A stretch of DNA of 18,910 nt from Gaiellales bacterium (GTDB lineage Bacteria; Actinomycetota; Thermoleophilia; Gaiellales; F1-60-MAGs149). Location of the stretch: assembly GCA_030831375.1 (NCBI GenBank), contig JAURLF010000189.1:1-18910 (forward strand). The letters are read 5' to 3'. Position numbers and translations under genes: made by a program. Below the pieces are notes generated by a model that saw only the letters and a program-made list of their open reading frames with translations, ran no database searches and was not told the DNA's origin. Below are positions 6,963 to 13,285 of the stretch, one piece after another. Position 1 is the stretch's first letter, and each line of letters opens with the position of its first letter.

Positions 6963-7388
6963 ATGTCCATCGACCTCACCGGCCCCATCCAGAACGTCAT
7001 CGACGGCTCGCTCGAGCGCGCCGGCCGCGCCTGCGCCGTCGGCTACATCGACGAGGACGGCTACCCCGCCGTCTCGCACCGCGGCTCGACGCACGTGATC
7101 AGTCCGACCCAGCTGGCGGTCTGGACGCGCCAGCCGAACGACGGCTTCGCGAAGGGCATCGCCGCCAACCCGAAGGTCACCGTCGCCTTCTTCGACCCGG
7201 CCGGCGACCCGCTGATGCTGTCGATGCGCGGCACCGCCCGCGTCGACGCCTCGCGCAACGACGAGGTCTACGCCGGCATCGGCGCGATGGAGCAGAGCTA
7301 CGACCCCGACCGGGGCGGCGTCGCCGTGATCGTCGACGTCGAGTCGGTCCGCGGCTTCGGCGCCGGCGGGCCCGTCGTGCAGGGCTGA
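6963..7388 (+). CDS. Pyridoxamine 5'-phosphate oxidase-fold (PPOX) family protein
   Basis: A 141-residue split-barrel flavin/F420-binding protein. Features typical of the family include G-Y-I-D-E-D-G-Y-P-A-V-S near residues 23-34, the A-A-N-P-K-V-T-V-A-F-F strand in the middle, and the R-G-T-A-R-V strand after it. Such proteins are cytoplasmic, dimeric, and bind FMN, F420 or heme; the substrate is unknown. The ATG is preceded by a GGAG ribosome-binding site. It stands alone, closed by a strong hairpin terminator. It is not a duplicate of the truncated PPOX remnant upstream; the sequences differ. Confidence 0.85.
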   Translation: MSIDLTGPIQNVIDGSLERAGRACAVGYIDEDGYPAVSHRGSTHVISPTQLAVWTRQPNDGFAKGIAANPKVTVAFFDPAGDPLMLSMRGTARVDASRNDEVYAGIGAMEQSYDPDRGGVAVIVDVESVRGFGAGGPVVQG

Positions 7389-7410
7389 GTCGGACGCGAC
7401 CGGGCGTGGT

Positions 7411-7441
7411 GGCGGGAGCGGGTCGGAGGCCCGCTCCCGCC
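7411..7441 (+). terminator. Strong terminator hairpin after the PPOX gene
   Basis: Perfect 12-bp inverted repeat (7411-7422 with 7430-7441) and a 7-nt loop, 22 bp past the stop codon and before the denD promoter. There is no U-tract. Confidence 0.7.
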
Positions 7442-7458
7442 GCGCGCGCCCGGCGGGC

Positions 7459-7464
7459 TACGAT
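7459..7464 (+). promoter_or_regulatory. Putative -10 box (TACGAT) for denD
   Basis: TANNNT hexamer 11 nt upstream of the denD ATG, just after the terminator. It predicts a leader of only about 5 nt. Confidence 0.45.
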
Positions 7465-7475
7465 TCGCCACTGCG

Positions 7476-8450
7476 ATGAAGGTCCTGATCCTCGGCGGCG
7501 GCGGGATGCTCGGGCGCAAGCTCGCCGAGAGCCTCGTGGCCGACCCGATCGCGCCGCTCGAGCGGCTGACCCTGGTCGACGCGTTCGTCGCGCCCGCGCC
7601 ACCGGCGGGTGCGGCCATGCCGGTCGACTGCGTGACGGCGGACATCACCGATCCCGCCGCCGTGCGGGCCCTGATCGAGCCGCGCCCCGACCTCGTCGTG
7701 CACCTCGCCGCAGTGGTCTCCGGCGAGGCCGAGATCGACCTCGAGAAGGGGTACGCGATCAACCTCGACGGGACGCGCAACGTCCTCGACGCGATCCGCC
7801 TCGTCGGCGACGGCTACTGCCCGCGGGTCGTCTTCACCTCGTCGATCGCCGTCTTCGGGGCGCCCTTCCCGGACGTGATCGACGACGAGTTCATCCCGCA
7901 GCCGCTGACCAGCTACGGCGCCCAGAAGGTGATGGGGGAGATGCTGCTCAGCGACTACTCGCGGCGCGGCATCCTCGACGGCGTCGGGCTCAGGCTGCCG
8001 TCGATCTGCGTGCGGCCCGGGGCCGCCAACAAGGCGGCGTCGGGGCTCTTCTCGAACATCATCCGCGAGCCCTTGACCGGCCACGACGTGGTCCTGCCCG
8101 CACCGCGCTCGACGCGCCACTGGTTCGCGTCGCCGCGTTCGGCCGTCGGCTTCATGCGCCGCGCCGCCACGATGGACACGGCGCAGCTCGGCGCCCGCCG
8201 CTGCCTGAACATGCCGGGCCTGTCGGCGACGATCCAGGATGAGATCGACGCCCTGGAGCGGATCGCCGGCCCCGCCTGCGCGGCCCGCATCCACGATGAG
8301 CCCGACGAGCTGATCATGTCGATCGTGGCCGGCTGGCCGAGCAACTTCACCGCGGCTCGGGCGCGCTCGCTCGGCTTCGAGGCCGAGGCCTCGTTCGACG
8401 AGATCATCCGCGTCTTCGTCGAGGACGAGCTGGGCGGCGTCCTGCCGTGA
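7476..8450 (+). CDS. denD: D-erythronate dehydrogenase-like NAD-dependent epimerase/dehydratase-family protein
   Basis: A 324-residue extended SDR. The Rossmann glycine motif reads G-G-G-G-M-L-G-R-K-L (7-16), the active-site serines T-S-S-I-A-V-F-G sit near 121-128, and the catalytic pair is Tyr147/Lys151 in S-Y-G-A-Q-K. The block R-L-P-S-I-C-V-R-P-G (173-182) followed by N-K-A-A-S-G matches DenD, which oxidises D-erythronate to 2-oxo-tetronate in the four-carbon sugar-acid pathway. The companion kinase (OtnK/DtnK), isomerase (OtnI) and aldolase (OtnC) are not in the window, so the exact substrate remains an inference. Its stop overlaps the next gene's GTG (GTGA). Confidence 0.82.
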   Translation: MKVLILGGGGMLGRKLAESLVADPIAPLERLTLVDAFVAPAPPAGAAMPVDCVTADITDPAAVRALIEPRPDLVVHLAAVVSGEAEIDLEKGYAINLDGTRNVLDAIRLVGDGYCPRVVFTSSIAVFGAPFPDVIDDEFIPQPLTSYGAQKVMGEMLLSDYSRRGILDGVGLRLPSICVRPGAANKAASGLFSNIIREPLTGHDVVLPAPRSTRHWFASPRSAVGFMRRAATMDTAQLGARRCLNMPGLSATIQDEIDALERIAGPACAARIHDEPDELIMSIVAGWPSNFTAARARSLGFEAEASFDEIIRVFVEDELGGVLP

Positions 8451-9193
8451 AGGGCGTCGCCGTCGTCACGGGCGCCGGGCGCGGCCTCGGCCGCGTCGTC
8501 GCGCTCGCGCTGGCCGCCGACGGCTGGACCACCGTGGTCAGCGGCCGCGACTCCGAGGCGATCGCCGCCGTGGCCGCCGAGGCCGGAGACGGGGCGTTCT
8601 GCGTGCCCTGCGACGTGACCGACCCCGACCAGGTGCGCGCGCTCTTCGACGCGGCGGTCGAGCGCTGCGGTCGCGTCGATCTGCTCTTCAACAACGCGGG
8701 CGTCGCCGCCCGCGGCGTGCCGATGGACGAGCTCGAGGTCGACGAGTGGCGCCGCGTCGTCGACGTCAACCTCACCGGCGCCTTCCTGTGCGTGCGGGAG
8801 GCCTTCCGGGTGATGCGGGCGCAGGCGCCGCAGGGCGGCCGCATTATCAACAACGGCAGCATCTCCGCGGCCGTGCCGCGGCCCTGGTCGGCGCCGTACA
8901 CGGCGACCAAGCACGCGATCACCGGCCTCACGAAGTCGGCCTCGCTCGACGGGCGCGCCTTCGGGATCGCCTGCGGGCAGATCGACATCGGCAACGCCGC
9001 CACCGACCTGACCGAGCCGATGCGCTCCGGGGCCGGGGTGCCGCAGGCCGACGGCTCGCGGAAGGTGGAGCCGACGATCGACCCGGCTCACGTGGCCGAC
9101 GCCGTCCTCTACATGGCCAACCTCCCGCTCGACGCCAACGTGCAGTTCATGACCGTGATGGCCACGACGATGCCGTTCGTCGGGCGCGGCTAG
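8447..9193 (+). CDS. Classical short-chain dehydrogenase/reductase
   Basis: A 248-residue NAD(P)-dependent oxidoreductase. It shows T-G-A-G-R-G-L-G (8-15), C-D-V-T-D (55-59) for cofactor binding, N-N-A-G (82-85), active-site Ser138/140 in N-G-S-I-S and the Tyr151/Lys155 pair in Y-T-A-T-K. The GTG start overlaps the denD stop by 4 bp, so the two are translationally coupled and likely act on successive steps of the same sugar-acid or polyol pathway. The end overlaps the convergent hydratase gene by 4 bp, leaving no room for a separate terminator. Substrate unknown. Confidence 0.92.
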   Translation: MKGVAVVTGAGRGLGRVVALALAADGWTTVVSGRDSEAIAAVAAEAGDGAFCVPCDVTDPDQVRALFDAAVERCGRVDLLFNNAGVAARGVPMDELEVDEWRRVVDVNLTGAFLCVREAFRVMRAQAPQGGRIINNGSISAAVPRPWSAPYTATKHAITGLTKSASLDGRAFGIACGQIDIGNAATDLTEPMRSGAGVPQADGSRKVEPTIDPAHVADAVLYMANLPLDANVQFMTVMATTMPFVGRG

Positions 9194-9987
9194 GCCGTCG
9201 GGTCCGCCACCTCGAGCACGACCTCGCCGAGCGGGTCGTTGACGACCCGCACCCGCATCCCGGGCTCGACCCAGTGGGTGGCGACCAGGCTGCCGAGGGT
9301 GACCACCTCGCCGGCCCGCAGGCGCGCGCCGCGGGCGGCGAGCGCGTCGGCGAGCCAGGCCAGCGCGACCAGGGGGTCGCCGAGGATATCGGCGCCGCGG
9401 CCCGCGCCCACCTCGCTCCCGTCGATCTCCATGGTGGCCGTCGCGGCGGCGAGGGTGCGCGGGTCGAAGCCCTCGTGCTCGGGCCCGAGCACGAGGCCCG
9501 CGCCGAAGAAGTCGTCGGCGATCAGGGTCGGCGCGTCGAGCGAGGGGTAGTCGTCGTAGCGGTCCTCGACCAGCTCGATCGAGGCCATGCAGGCCCCGAC
9601 CGCAGCCGCGGCCTCGGCGACCGTGCAGGTGCCACCGGGCAGGTCGCGGGCGAGCCGCACCGCCACCTCGCATTCGACGCCGAGGCGCGTGGCGCCGCGC
9701 GGGGCGATGCGGGCCGGGCTCGGATGGATCTCCGCGGTCAGGACCCCACCGGCGCTCGGGTTGCGGATGCCGAGGTAGTCCTGCATCACCTGCGTGGTGC
9801 AGCCGATCTTGTGGCCGCCCCAGGCGCCCTCGCCGGCCGCGGTCAGGGCGTCGTGCAGCGCGGCCTGGACGGCGTAGGCCTCGGCCTCGTCGGCGGGGTG
9901 CAGGTCGGGGTCGAAGCCGGGGAAGCGGCCGCGCGCGAGGCGCGCCGCGGCGAGGATGGCCGCCGCTTCGGCGACGGGGCGAGTCAC
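9190..9987 (-). CDS. 2-keto-4-pentenoate hydratase / FAH-family hydratase (MhpD-like)
   Basis: A 265-residue cytoplasmic enzyme of the fumarylacetoacetate-hydrolase superfamily. MhpD-type blocks are visible: G-H-K-I-G-C-T (58-64), the acidic metal-binding V-E-C-E-V (104-108), I-A-D-D-F-F-G-A-G-L-V-L-G in the centre, and L-G-D-P-L-V-A-L-A-W-L followed by G-E-V-V-T-L-G-S near the C-terminus. Relatives hydrate 2-hydroxypenta-2,4-dienoate or decarboxylate oxalocrotonate in aromatic meta-cleavage; no other meta-pathway gene is here. The GTG at 9987 has only a weak purine-rich stretch upstream, but overlaps (GTGA) the stop of a possible 17-codon leader ORF. It is divergent from the selenoprotein gene. 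Confidence 0.88.
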   Translation of the reverse strand: MTRPVAEAAAILAAARLARGRFPGFDPDLHPADEAEAYAVQAALHDALTAAGEGAWGGHKIGCTTQVMQDYLGIRNPSAGGVLTAEIHPSPARIAPRGATRLGVECEVAVRLARDLPGGTCTVAEAAAAVGACMASIELVEDRYDDYPSLDAPTLIADDFFGAGLVLGPEHEGFDPRTLAAATATMEIDGSEVGAGRGADILGDPLVALAWLADALAARGARLRAGEVVTLGSLVATHWVEPGMRVRVVNDPLGEVVLEVADPTA

Positions 9988-10037
9988 GCCGCCGTCCCGC
10001 CTGCGGAGTCCGCGCGATCGCGACTGGCCCCGGTCAC
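9984..10037 (-). CDS. Possible 17-codon leader ORF coupled to the hydratase
   Basis: A GTG at 10037 sits exactly 6 nt after a TATGCT -10 box and opens a 17-residue frame whose TGA (9986-9984) overlaps the hydratase GTG as GTGA. The frame differs from the hydratase frame (offset of 50 nt), so it is not an N-terminal extension. The peptide (starting M-T-G-A-S-R) resembles nothing known. Its role, if real, would be to bring ribosomes to a start codon that lacks a good SD sequence. Confidence 0.35.
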   Translation of the reverse strand: MTGASRDRADSAGGTAA

Positions 10038-10043
10038 GCGGGC

Positions 10044-10063
10044 AGCATAGATCCCGGTATGCT
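10044..10063. promoter_or_regulatory. Overlapping divergent promoters (TATGCT / TATGCT)
   Basis: Two identical TATGCT -10 hexamers face away from each other: minus strand 10049-10044 and plus strand 10058-10063, with 8 bp between. Each is exactly 6 nt upstream of a GTG (10037 minus, 10070 plus), as expected for leaderless transcripts. Because each -35 region would lie beyond the other's -10, the two promoters should exclude one another. The pair also forms an inverted repeat that a dimeric regulator could bind. Confidence 0.5.
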
Positions 10064-10069
10064 CGTCCG

Positions 10070-10861
10070 GTGGACCGGTATCGCGGCTTCGCCCAGTTCG
10101 AGCGCGATCACATCCGCGAGTCCTTCAAGCCCGACTTCGAGTGGGCGGTGTTCGCCGAGCCCTCGCCGCGCAACCCACCGCGCGTCCCGCTCGCCGCGGC
10201 CCGGGTCGCCCTGATCTCGACGGCGGGCGCGCACCTGCCCGACCAGCCGCGCCACGACGGGGGCACCGACGGGGACCACACCTACCGGGCGATCCCGGCC
10301 GACGCCGACGGTGTCCAGCTCCACCACGGCGGGTACGACGCGCGACGCGCCCGCGCCGATCCCGACGTGGTGTTCCCGCTCGGGCTCCTGCACGAGCTCG
10401 CGGCCGATGGCGTGATCGGCGCGGTCGGGCCGGTCGCCTACGGGTTCATGGGCTACATCCCGGACACCGGCCCGCTTCTGGACGAGACCGGCCCCGAGGT
10501 GGCGCGGGCCCTGATCGGCGACGCCGTCGACCTCGCGCTGCTCGTCCCCGCTTGACCGGTCTGTCAGCAGTCGGTCGGGCTGCTTCAGCGGGTCTTCGAC
10601 GAGCACGGCATCGCGACGGTGTCGATCACGCAGGTGCTGGAGATCACCGAGCTCGCACGGCCGTCCCTGGCCTGCCTGGTGGAGCACCCGTTCGGGCTGA
10701 CGCTCGGCCCGATCGGCGATCGGGCCCTGCAGCGGCGCGTCCTCGTCGACGTCCTCGAGGCGGCGTACCGCGACGTTCCCGCCGGCACCGTGCTCGACCT
10801 CGGCTTCCGCTGGGAGCTCGACGACGAGCGCGAACGGCAGCTGGGCCGGGACGCCCGCTAG
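10070..10861 (+). CDS. Selenoprotein of the PrdB/GrdB family, Sec encoded by TGA at 10553
   Basis: Read through the in-frame TGA 10553-10555, this is a 263-residue protein with selenocysteine at residue 162. Before the TGA are blocks typical of D-proline/glycine/betaine reductase selenoprotein B relatives: V-A-L-I-S-T-A-G-A-H-L (46-56), V-F-P-L-G-L-L (101-107), Y-G-F-M-G-Y-I-P-D-T-G-P-L-L (124-137) and L-L-V-P-A (157-161). After it comes P-V-C-Q-Q-S-V-G-L, giving a U-x-x-C redox motif. The frame then runs on with strong G/C third-position bias to TAG 10859-10861, followed at once by a terminator. A SECIS-like hairpin follows the TGA. The GTG at 10070 lies 6 nt after a TATGCT box and is likely a leaderless start. 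The size fits PrdB (about 240 residues). Substrate unknown; other components of a PrdA/GrdE type are not in the window. A nonsense mutation or a Cys-to-stop sequencing error is the alternative. Confidence 0.87.
10561..10588 (+). promoter_or_regulatory. Candidate bacterial SECIS element
   Basis: Directly after the TGA the mRNA can fold as CUG (10561-10563) with CAG (10586-10588), an asymmetric UC/U internal loop, then AGCAGU (10566-10571) with GCUGCU (10579-10584), including one U-G pair. The apical loop is CGGUCGG (10572-10578). The loop starts 17 nt past the TGA, within the known 16-37 nt window, and has a G in its first two bases plus a GGUC core like the E. coli fdhF element. An alternative pairing of GACCG (10554-10558, including part of the TGA) with CGGTC (10572-10576) competes with it. 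Confidence 0.68.
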
Positions 10862-10863
10862 GC

Positions 10864-10887
10864 GCGGTCGCCCGCGTCGGCGACCGC
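10864..10887. terminator. Bidirectional terminator between selenoprotein and multicopper oxidase genes
   Basis: Perfect 9-bp inverted repeat (10864-10872 with 10879-10887) with a 6-nt loop, filling the 25-bp gap between two convergent genes. Its position right after TAG 10859-10861 supports that stop, not the TGA at 10553, as the true end of the selenoprotein gene. Confidence 0.65.
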
Positions 10888-12422
10888 TAGCGCGTGGCCT
10901 CGACGAGGGCCATCATGCCGTGGTCCTCGTGCACCAGGACGTGGCAGTGGAACACCCAGGTGCCGTCGAAGTCGTCGAACGGCAGCCGCAGGGTGACCGA
11001 GTGGCCCGGGCGGATCGCGATCGAGTCCATCCAGATCGGCTGGCCCCGCACGGGCACGCCGTTGCGGGCGACGACCTGGTAGTCGTTGACGTGGATGTGG
11101 AAGTTGTGCCACTCGGGCGAGCTGTTGCGGATCGTCCACTCCTCGACCGTGCCGACCTTGACCCCGAAGACGGGCCCGCCGGCGCCGTGGTGCCCGTTGC
11201 CCTCGTGGAACAGCTGGCCGTTGATGAAGAACTTCGGCGGTGACTGCGACAGCACGATCGTGCGCCGCTTCGCGATCGCGGTGCCGGGCCCGCGCAGGTC
11301 GCGCTGGCGGTGCTCGCGCAGGACGCGCGGGAAGGCCCGCGGCTCCTGCGCCTGGCCGGCGATGCGGAGCGTGGCCACGGTCACGCGCGGCTGCCTGCCA
11401 TACGGCGTCGGCCGCTGGTTGAACCGCTGCTGCACGAGCGCGAAGTCGCCGGGCTCGGTGCCGGCGCGCACCAGCACCTCGGCGCGCTGCCCCGGGGCGA
11501 GCCAGATGCGGTCGATCCGCTGCGGGCGGTCGAGGGTGTTGCCGTCAATCGCCAAGCGCCGCAGCTCGACGCCGCCGCCCGGCACCTCGAGGCTGAGGAA
11601 GCGCTCGGTCGAGGCGTTGGCGACGCGCCAGCGCTGCGTCTCGCCCGGACGCAGCGCGATCCGCGGCTGGACCTGGCCGTTGATGGTGATCAGGCGGTGC
11701 TCGGGCGTCTGGTACTGCGAGCTGGTGGCGACGCCGTTGCGGATCTGGATGTTCTGGAAGACGAGCAGGCGCTCGCGCAGGTCCCCGACGCCGCGCACGT
11801 GGTCGAGGCCGCCGCGGACGATGATCATGCCGGCCTGGCCCGCGCCGACCTGCTGGTCGGTGTACTCGTGGCGGTGCGGGTGGTACCAGAAGAGCCCCGG
11901 CGGATGGTCGGCGGGGATCTCGTAGCGGTAGCGGTAGTCCTCGCCCGGGGCGACGTTCAGGAGCACGTCGTCGGAGGGGGCCTTCGGCGAGACGTGCATG
12001 CCGTGCACGTGGATGTTCGTGAGGTTGCCGAGCGGTTGCGGGAAGCCCGCGTACGGCTGGCCCGGGAAGAGCGGCGGCGGGTTCTCGGACGAGGCGCCAT
12101 ACGGCAGGTAGTTCGCGCGCAGGCGGTTGCGCAGGTGCAGCCGCACGGTGTCGCCCGGGCTGACCACGAGCGACGGCCCGGGGAACTGCCCGTTGTAGAC
12201 CTGGCTGACCACGCGGCGCCCGCCGATCGTCGTCTGCGTCAGGCGCGCCGTCAGGGTGACCGCGAGCTCGCCGCCCATGGACGGGTGCTGGCGCGGCTCG
12301 ACGAGCGGCTGGTTGCGCGCGAATCCGGCGCAGGCCGGGCAGTCGTCGCTCGTCGCGCCGGCCGTGCCGGGAGCGAGGGCGGCGGTGAGGGCGACGGCGG
12401 CGACGGCGAGGCGGCGGTGCAT
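10887..12422 (-). CDS. Secreted multicopper oxidase (laccase/CotA/bilirubin-oxidase-like)
   Basis: A 511-residue exported copper enzyme coupling one-electron oxidation of substrates to reduction of O2 to water. An N-terminal signal peptide covers about residues 1-23. All four copper-ligand clusters are present: H-V-H-G-M-H (138-143), H-P-H-R-H (181-185), H-N-F-H-I-H (439-444) and H-C-H-V-L-V-H-E-D-H-G-M-M (492-504), with T1 copper ligand Cys493 and an axial Met. Length is typical for three-domain oxidases. An early C-P-A-C pair (28-31) follows the signal peptide. The ATG lies 6 nt after a TACACT box with no SD sequence, so the mRNA is probably leaderless. Substrate (phenols, metals or others) cannot be assigned. 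Confidence 0.93.
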   Translation of the reverse strand: MHRRLAVAAVALTAALAPGTAGATSDDCPACAGFARNQPLVEPRQHPSMGGELAVTLTARLTQTTIGGRRVVSQVYNGQFPGPSLVVSPGDTVRLHLRNRLRANYLPYGASSENPPPLFPGQPYAGFPQPLGNLTNIHVHGMHVSPKAPSDDVLLNVAPGEDYRYRYEIPADHPPGLFWYHPHRHEYTDQQVGAGQAGMIIVRGGLDHVRGVGDLRERLLVFQNIQIRNGVATSSQYQTPEHRLITINGQVQPRIALRPGETQRWRVANASTERFLSLEVPGGGVELRRLAIDGNTLDRPQRIDRIWLAPGQRAEVLVRAGTEPGDFALVQQRFNQRPTPYGRQPRVTVATLRIAGQAQEPRAFPRVLREHRQRDLRGPGTAIAKRRTIVLSQSPPKFFINGQLFHEGNGHHGAGGPVFGVKVGTVEEWTIRNSSPEWHNFHIHVNDYQVVARNGVPVRGQPIWMDSIAIRPGHSVTLRLPFDDFDGTWVFHCHVLVHEDHGMMALVEATR

Positions 12423-12428
12423 GGGCGC

Positions 12429-12472
12429 AGTGTAGGCAGCGGGCGGCGCAGACGCGCGCGCGCGGCTAGACT
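12429..12472. promoter_or_regulatory. Divergent leaderless promoters (TACACT minus, TAGACT plus)
   Basis: In the 56-bp gap, TACACT (minus, 12434-12429) lies exactly 6 nt before the multicopper oxidase ATG and TAGACT (plus, 12467-12472) exactly 6 nt before the caiD ATG. Transcription starting 7 nt past a -10 box would begin at the A of each ATG. Neither gene has an SD sequence. No clear -35 boxes. Confidence 0.55.
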
Positions 12473-12478
12473 CGCGCC

Positions 12479-13255
12479 ATGGCGGAGGCGGTGCAGGTCG
12501 CGGCGGCGGACGGGGTGCTCGAGGTGGTCCTCGACCGCCCGAAGGCGAATGCGATCGACCGCGCCACCAGCCAGGCGATGAACGCCGCGTGGCAGCGGCT
12601 GCGTGACGACCCCGAGCTCAAGGTCGGGATCCTGACCGGCGCCGGCGAGCGCTTCTTCAGCGCCGGCTGGGATCTCAAGGCGGCGGCGGCCGGCGAGGGA
12701 ATGGACGGCGACTGGGGCGAGGGCGGCTTCGGCGGCCTCGAGCACCCCGTCGGGCTGCTCAAGCCCGTGATCGCCGTGGCGAACGGGATGGCGGTGGGCG
12801 GCGGCTTCGAGGTGCTGCTCGGCGCCGACCTGATCATCGCCGAGGAGCACGCCCGCTTCGCGCTGATGGAGGTGCAGCATGGGATCCTCGCGGAGTCCGC
12901 AGCCGTGCGCCTGCCGCGCCGGATCCCGCGCGCCGTCGCGATGGAGCTGATGATGACGGGCCGCTGGATGGACGCCGCGGAGGCCGAGCGCTGGGGCCTC
13001 GTCAACCGCGTCGTGCCGACCGGCGCGGGCCTCGCGGCGGCCCGTGAGCTCGCCCTCGGCCTCGCCGCCGGGGCGCAGCTGCCCCTGCATGCGATCAAGG
13101 AGACGGTCGACGCCACGTCCCACCTGCCGGAGGCCGAGGCGATGCGGGTGCGCGAGGAGCTCGAGAGCGTGAAGCGGGTGAAGGCCTCGGAGGACCAGGT
13201 GGAGGGCGCGCGCGCCTTCGCGGAGGGACGCGACCCCGTCTGGCGCGGTCGCTGA
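12479..13255 (+). CDS. caiD: Crotonobetainyl-CoA hydratase-like crotonase (CaiD type)
   Basis: A 258-residue enoyl-CoA hydratase/isomerase-superfamily enzyme. The oxyanion-hole blocks S-A-G-W-D-L-K-A (61-68) and N-G-M-A-V-G-G-G-F-E (102-111), with acidic residues Glu111 and Glu131 at the crotonase catalytic positions, match CaiD. So do D-R-P-K-A-N-A-I-D (19-27) and G-G-F-G-G-L. CaiD hydrates crotonobetainyl-CoA to carnitinyl-CoA; the CoA ligase and CoA transferase partners (CaiC, CaiB) are absent, so carnitine as the substrate is only a family-based suggestion. It opens the plus-strand cluster through a leaderless promoter and is separated from the aldehyde dehydrogenase by 30 bp with its own -10 box. 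Confidence 0.82.
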   Translation: MAEAVQVAAADGVLEVVLDRPKANAIDRATSQAMNAAWQRLRDDPELKVGILTGAGERFFSAGWDLKAAAAGEGMDGDWGEGGFGGLEHPVGLLKPVIAVANGMAVGGGFEVLLGADLIIAEEHARFALMEVQHGILAESAAVRLPRRIPRAVAMELMMTGRWMDAAEAERWGLVNRVVPTGAGLAAARELALGLAAGAQLPLHAIKETVDATSHLPEAEAMRVREELESVKRVKASEDQVEGARAFAEGRDPVWRGR

Positions 13256-13272
13256 TCGGCCCGGTTCGCGGG

Positions 13273-13278
13273 TACGAT
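13273..13278 (+). promoter_or_regulatory. Putative internal -10 box (TACGAT) for the aldehyde dehydrogenase operon
   Basis: TACGAT lies 7 nt upstream of the ATG at 13286. An alternative ATG at 13277 falls inside the box itself, which favours 13286 as the start of a leaderless transcript. Confidence 0.4.
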
Positions 13279-13285
13279 GACCACC

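Noticed and set aside
10070..10555. A complete 161-residue reductase ending at TGA 10553
   Set aside because: The stop falls at the catalytic position of the family, coding bias goes on past it, and the terminator lies 300 bp later. A true nonsense mutation cannot be fully excluded.
10619..10861. A separate 80-residue gene starting at ATG 10619
   Set aside because: It is in the same frame as the upstream reductase, has no ribosome-binding site, and the family-like sequence begins before its ATG, right after the TGA. It is the C-terminal part of the selenoprotein.
13277..13285. ATG 13277 as the aldehyde dehydrogenase start
   Set aside because: This ATG overlaps the putative TACGAT -10 box; ATG 13286 fits the leaderless spacing. 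The difference is three residues and remains unproven.
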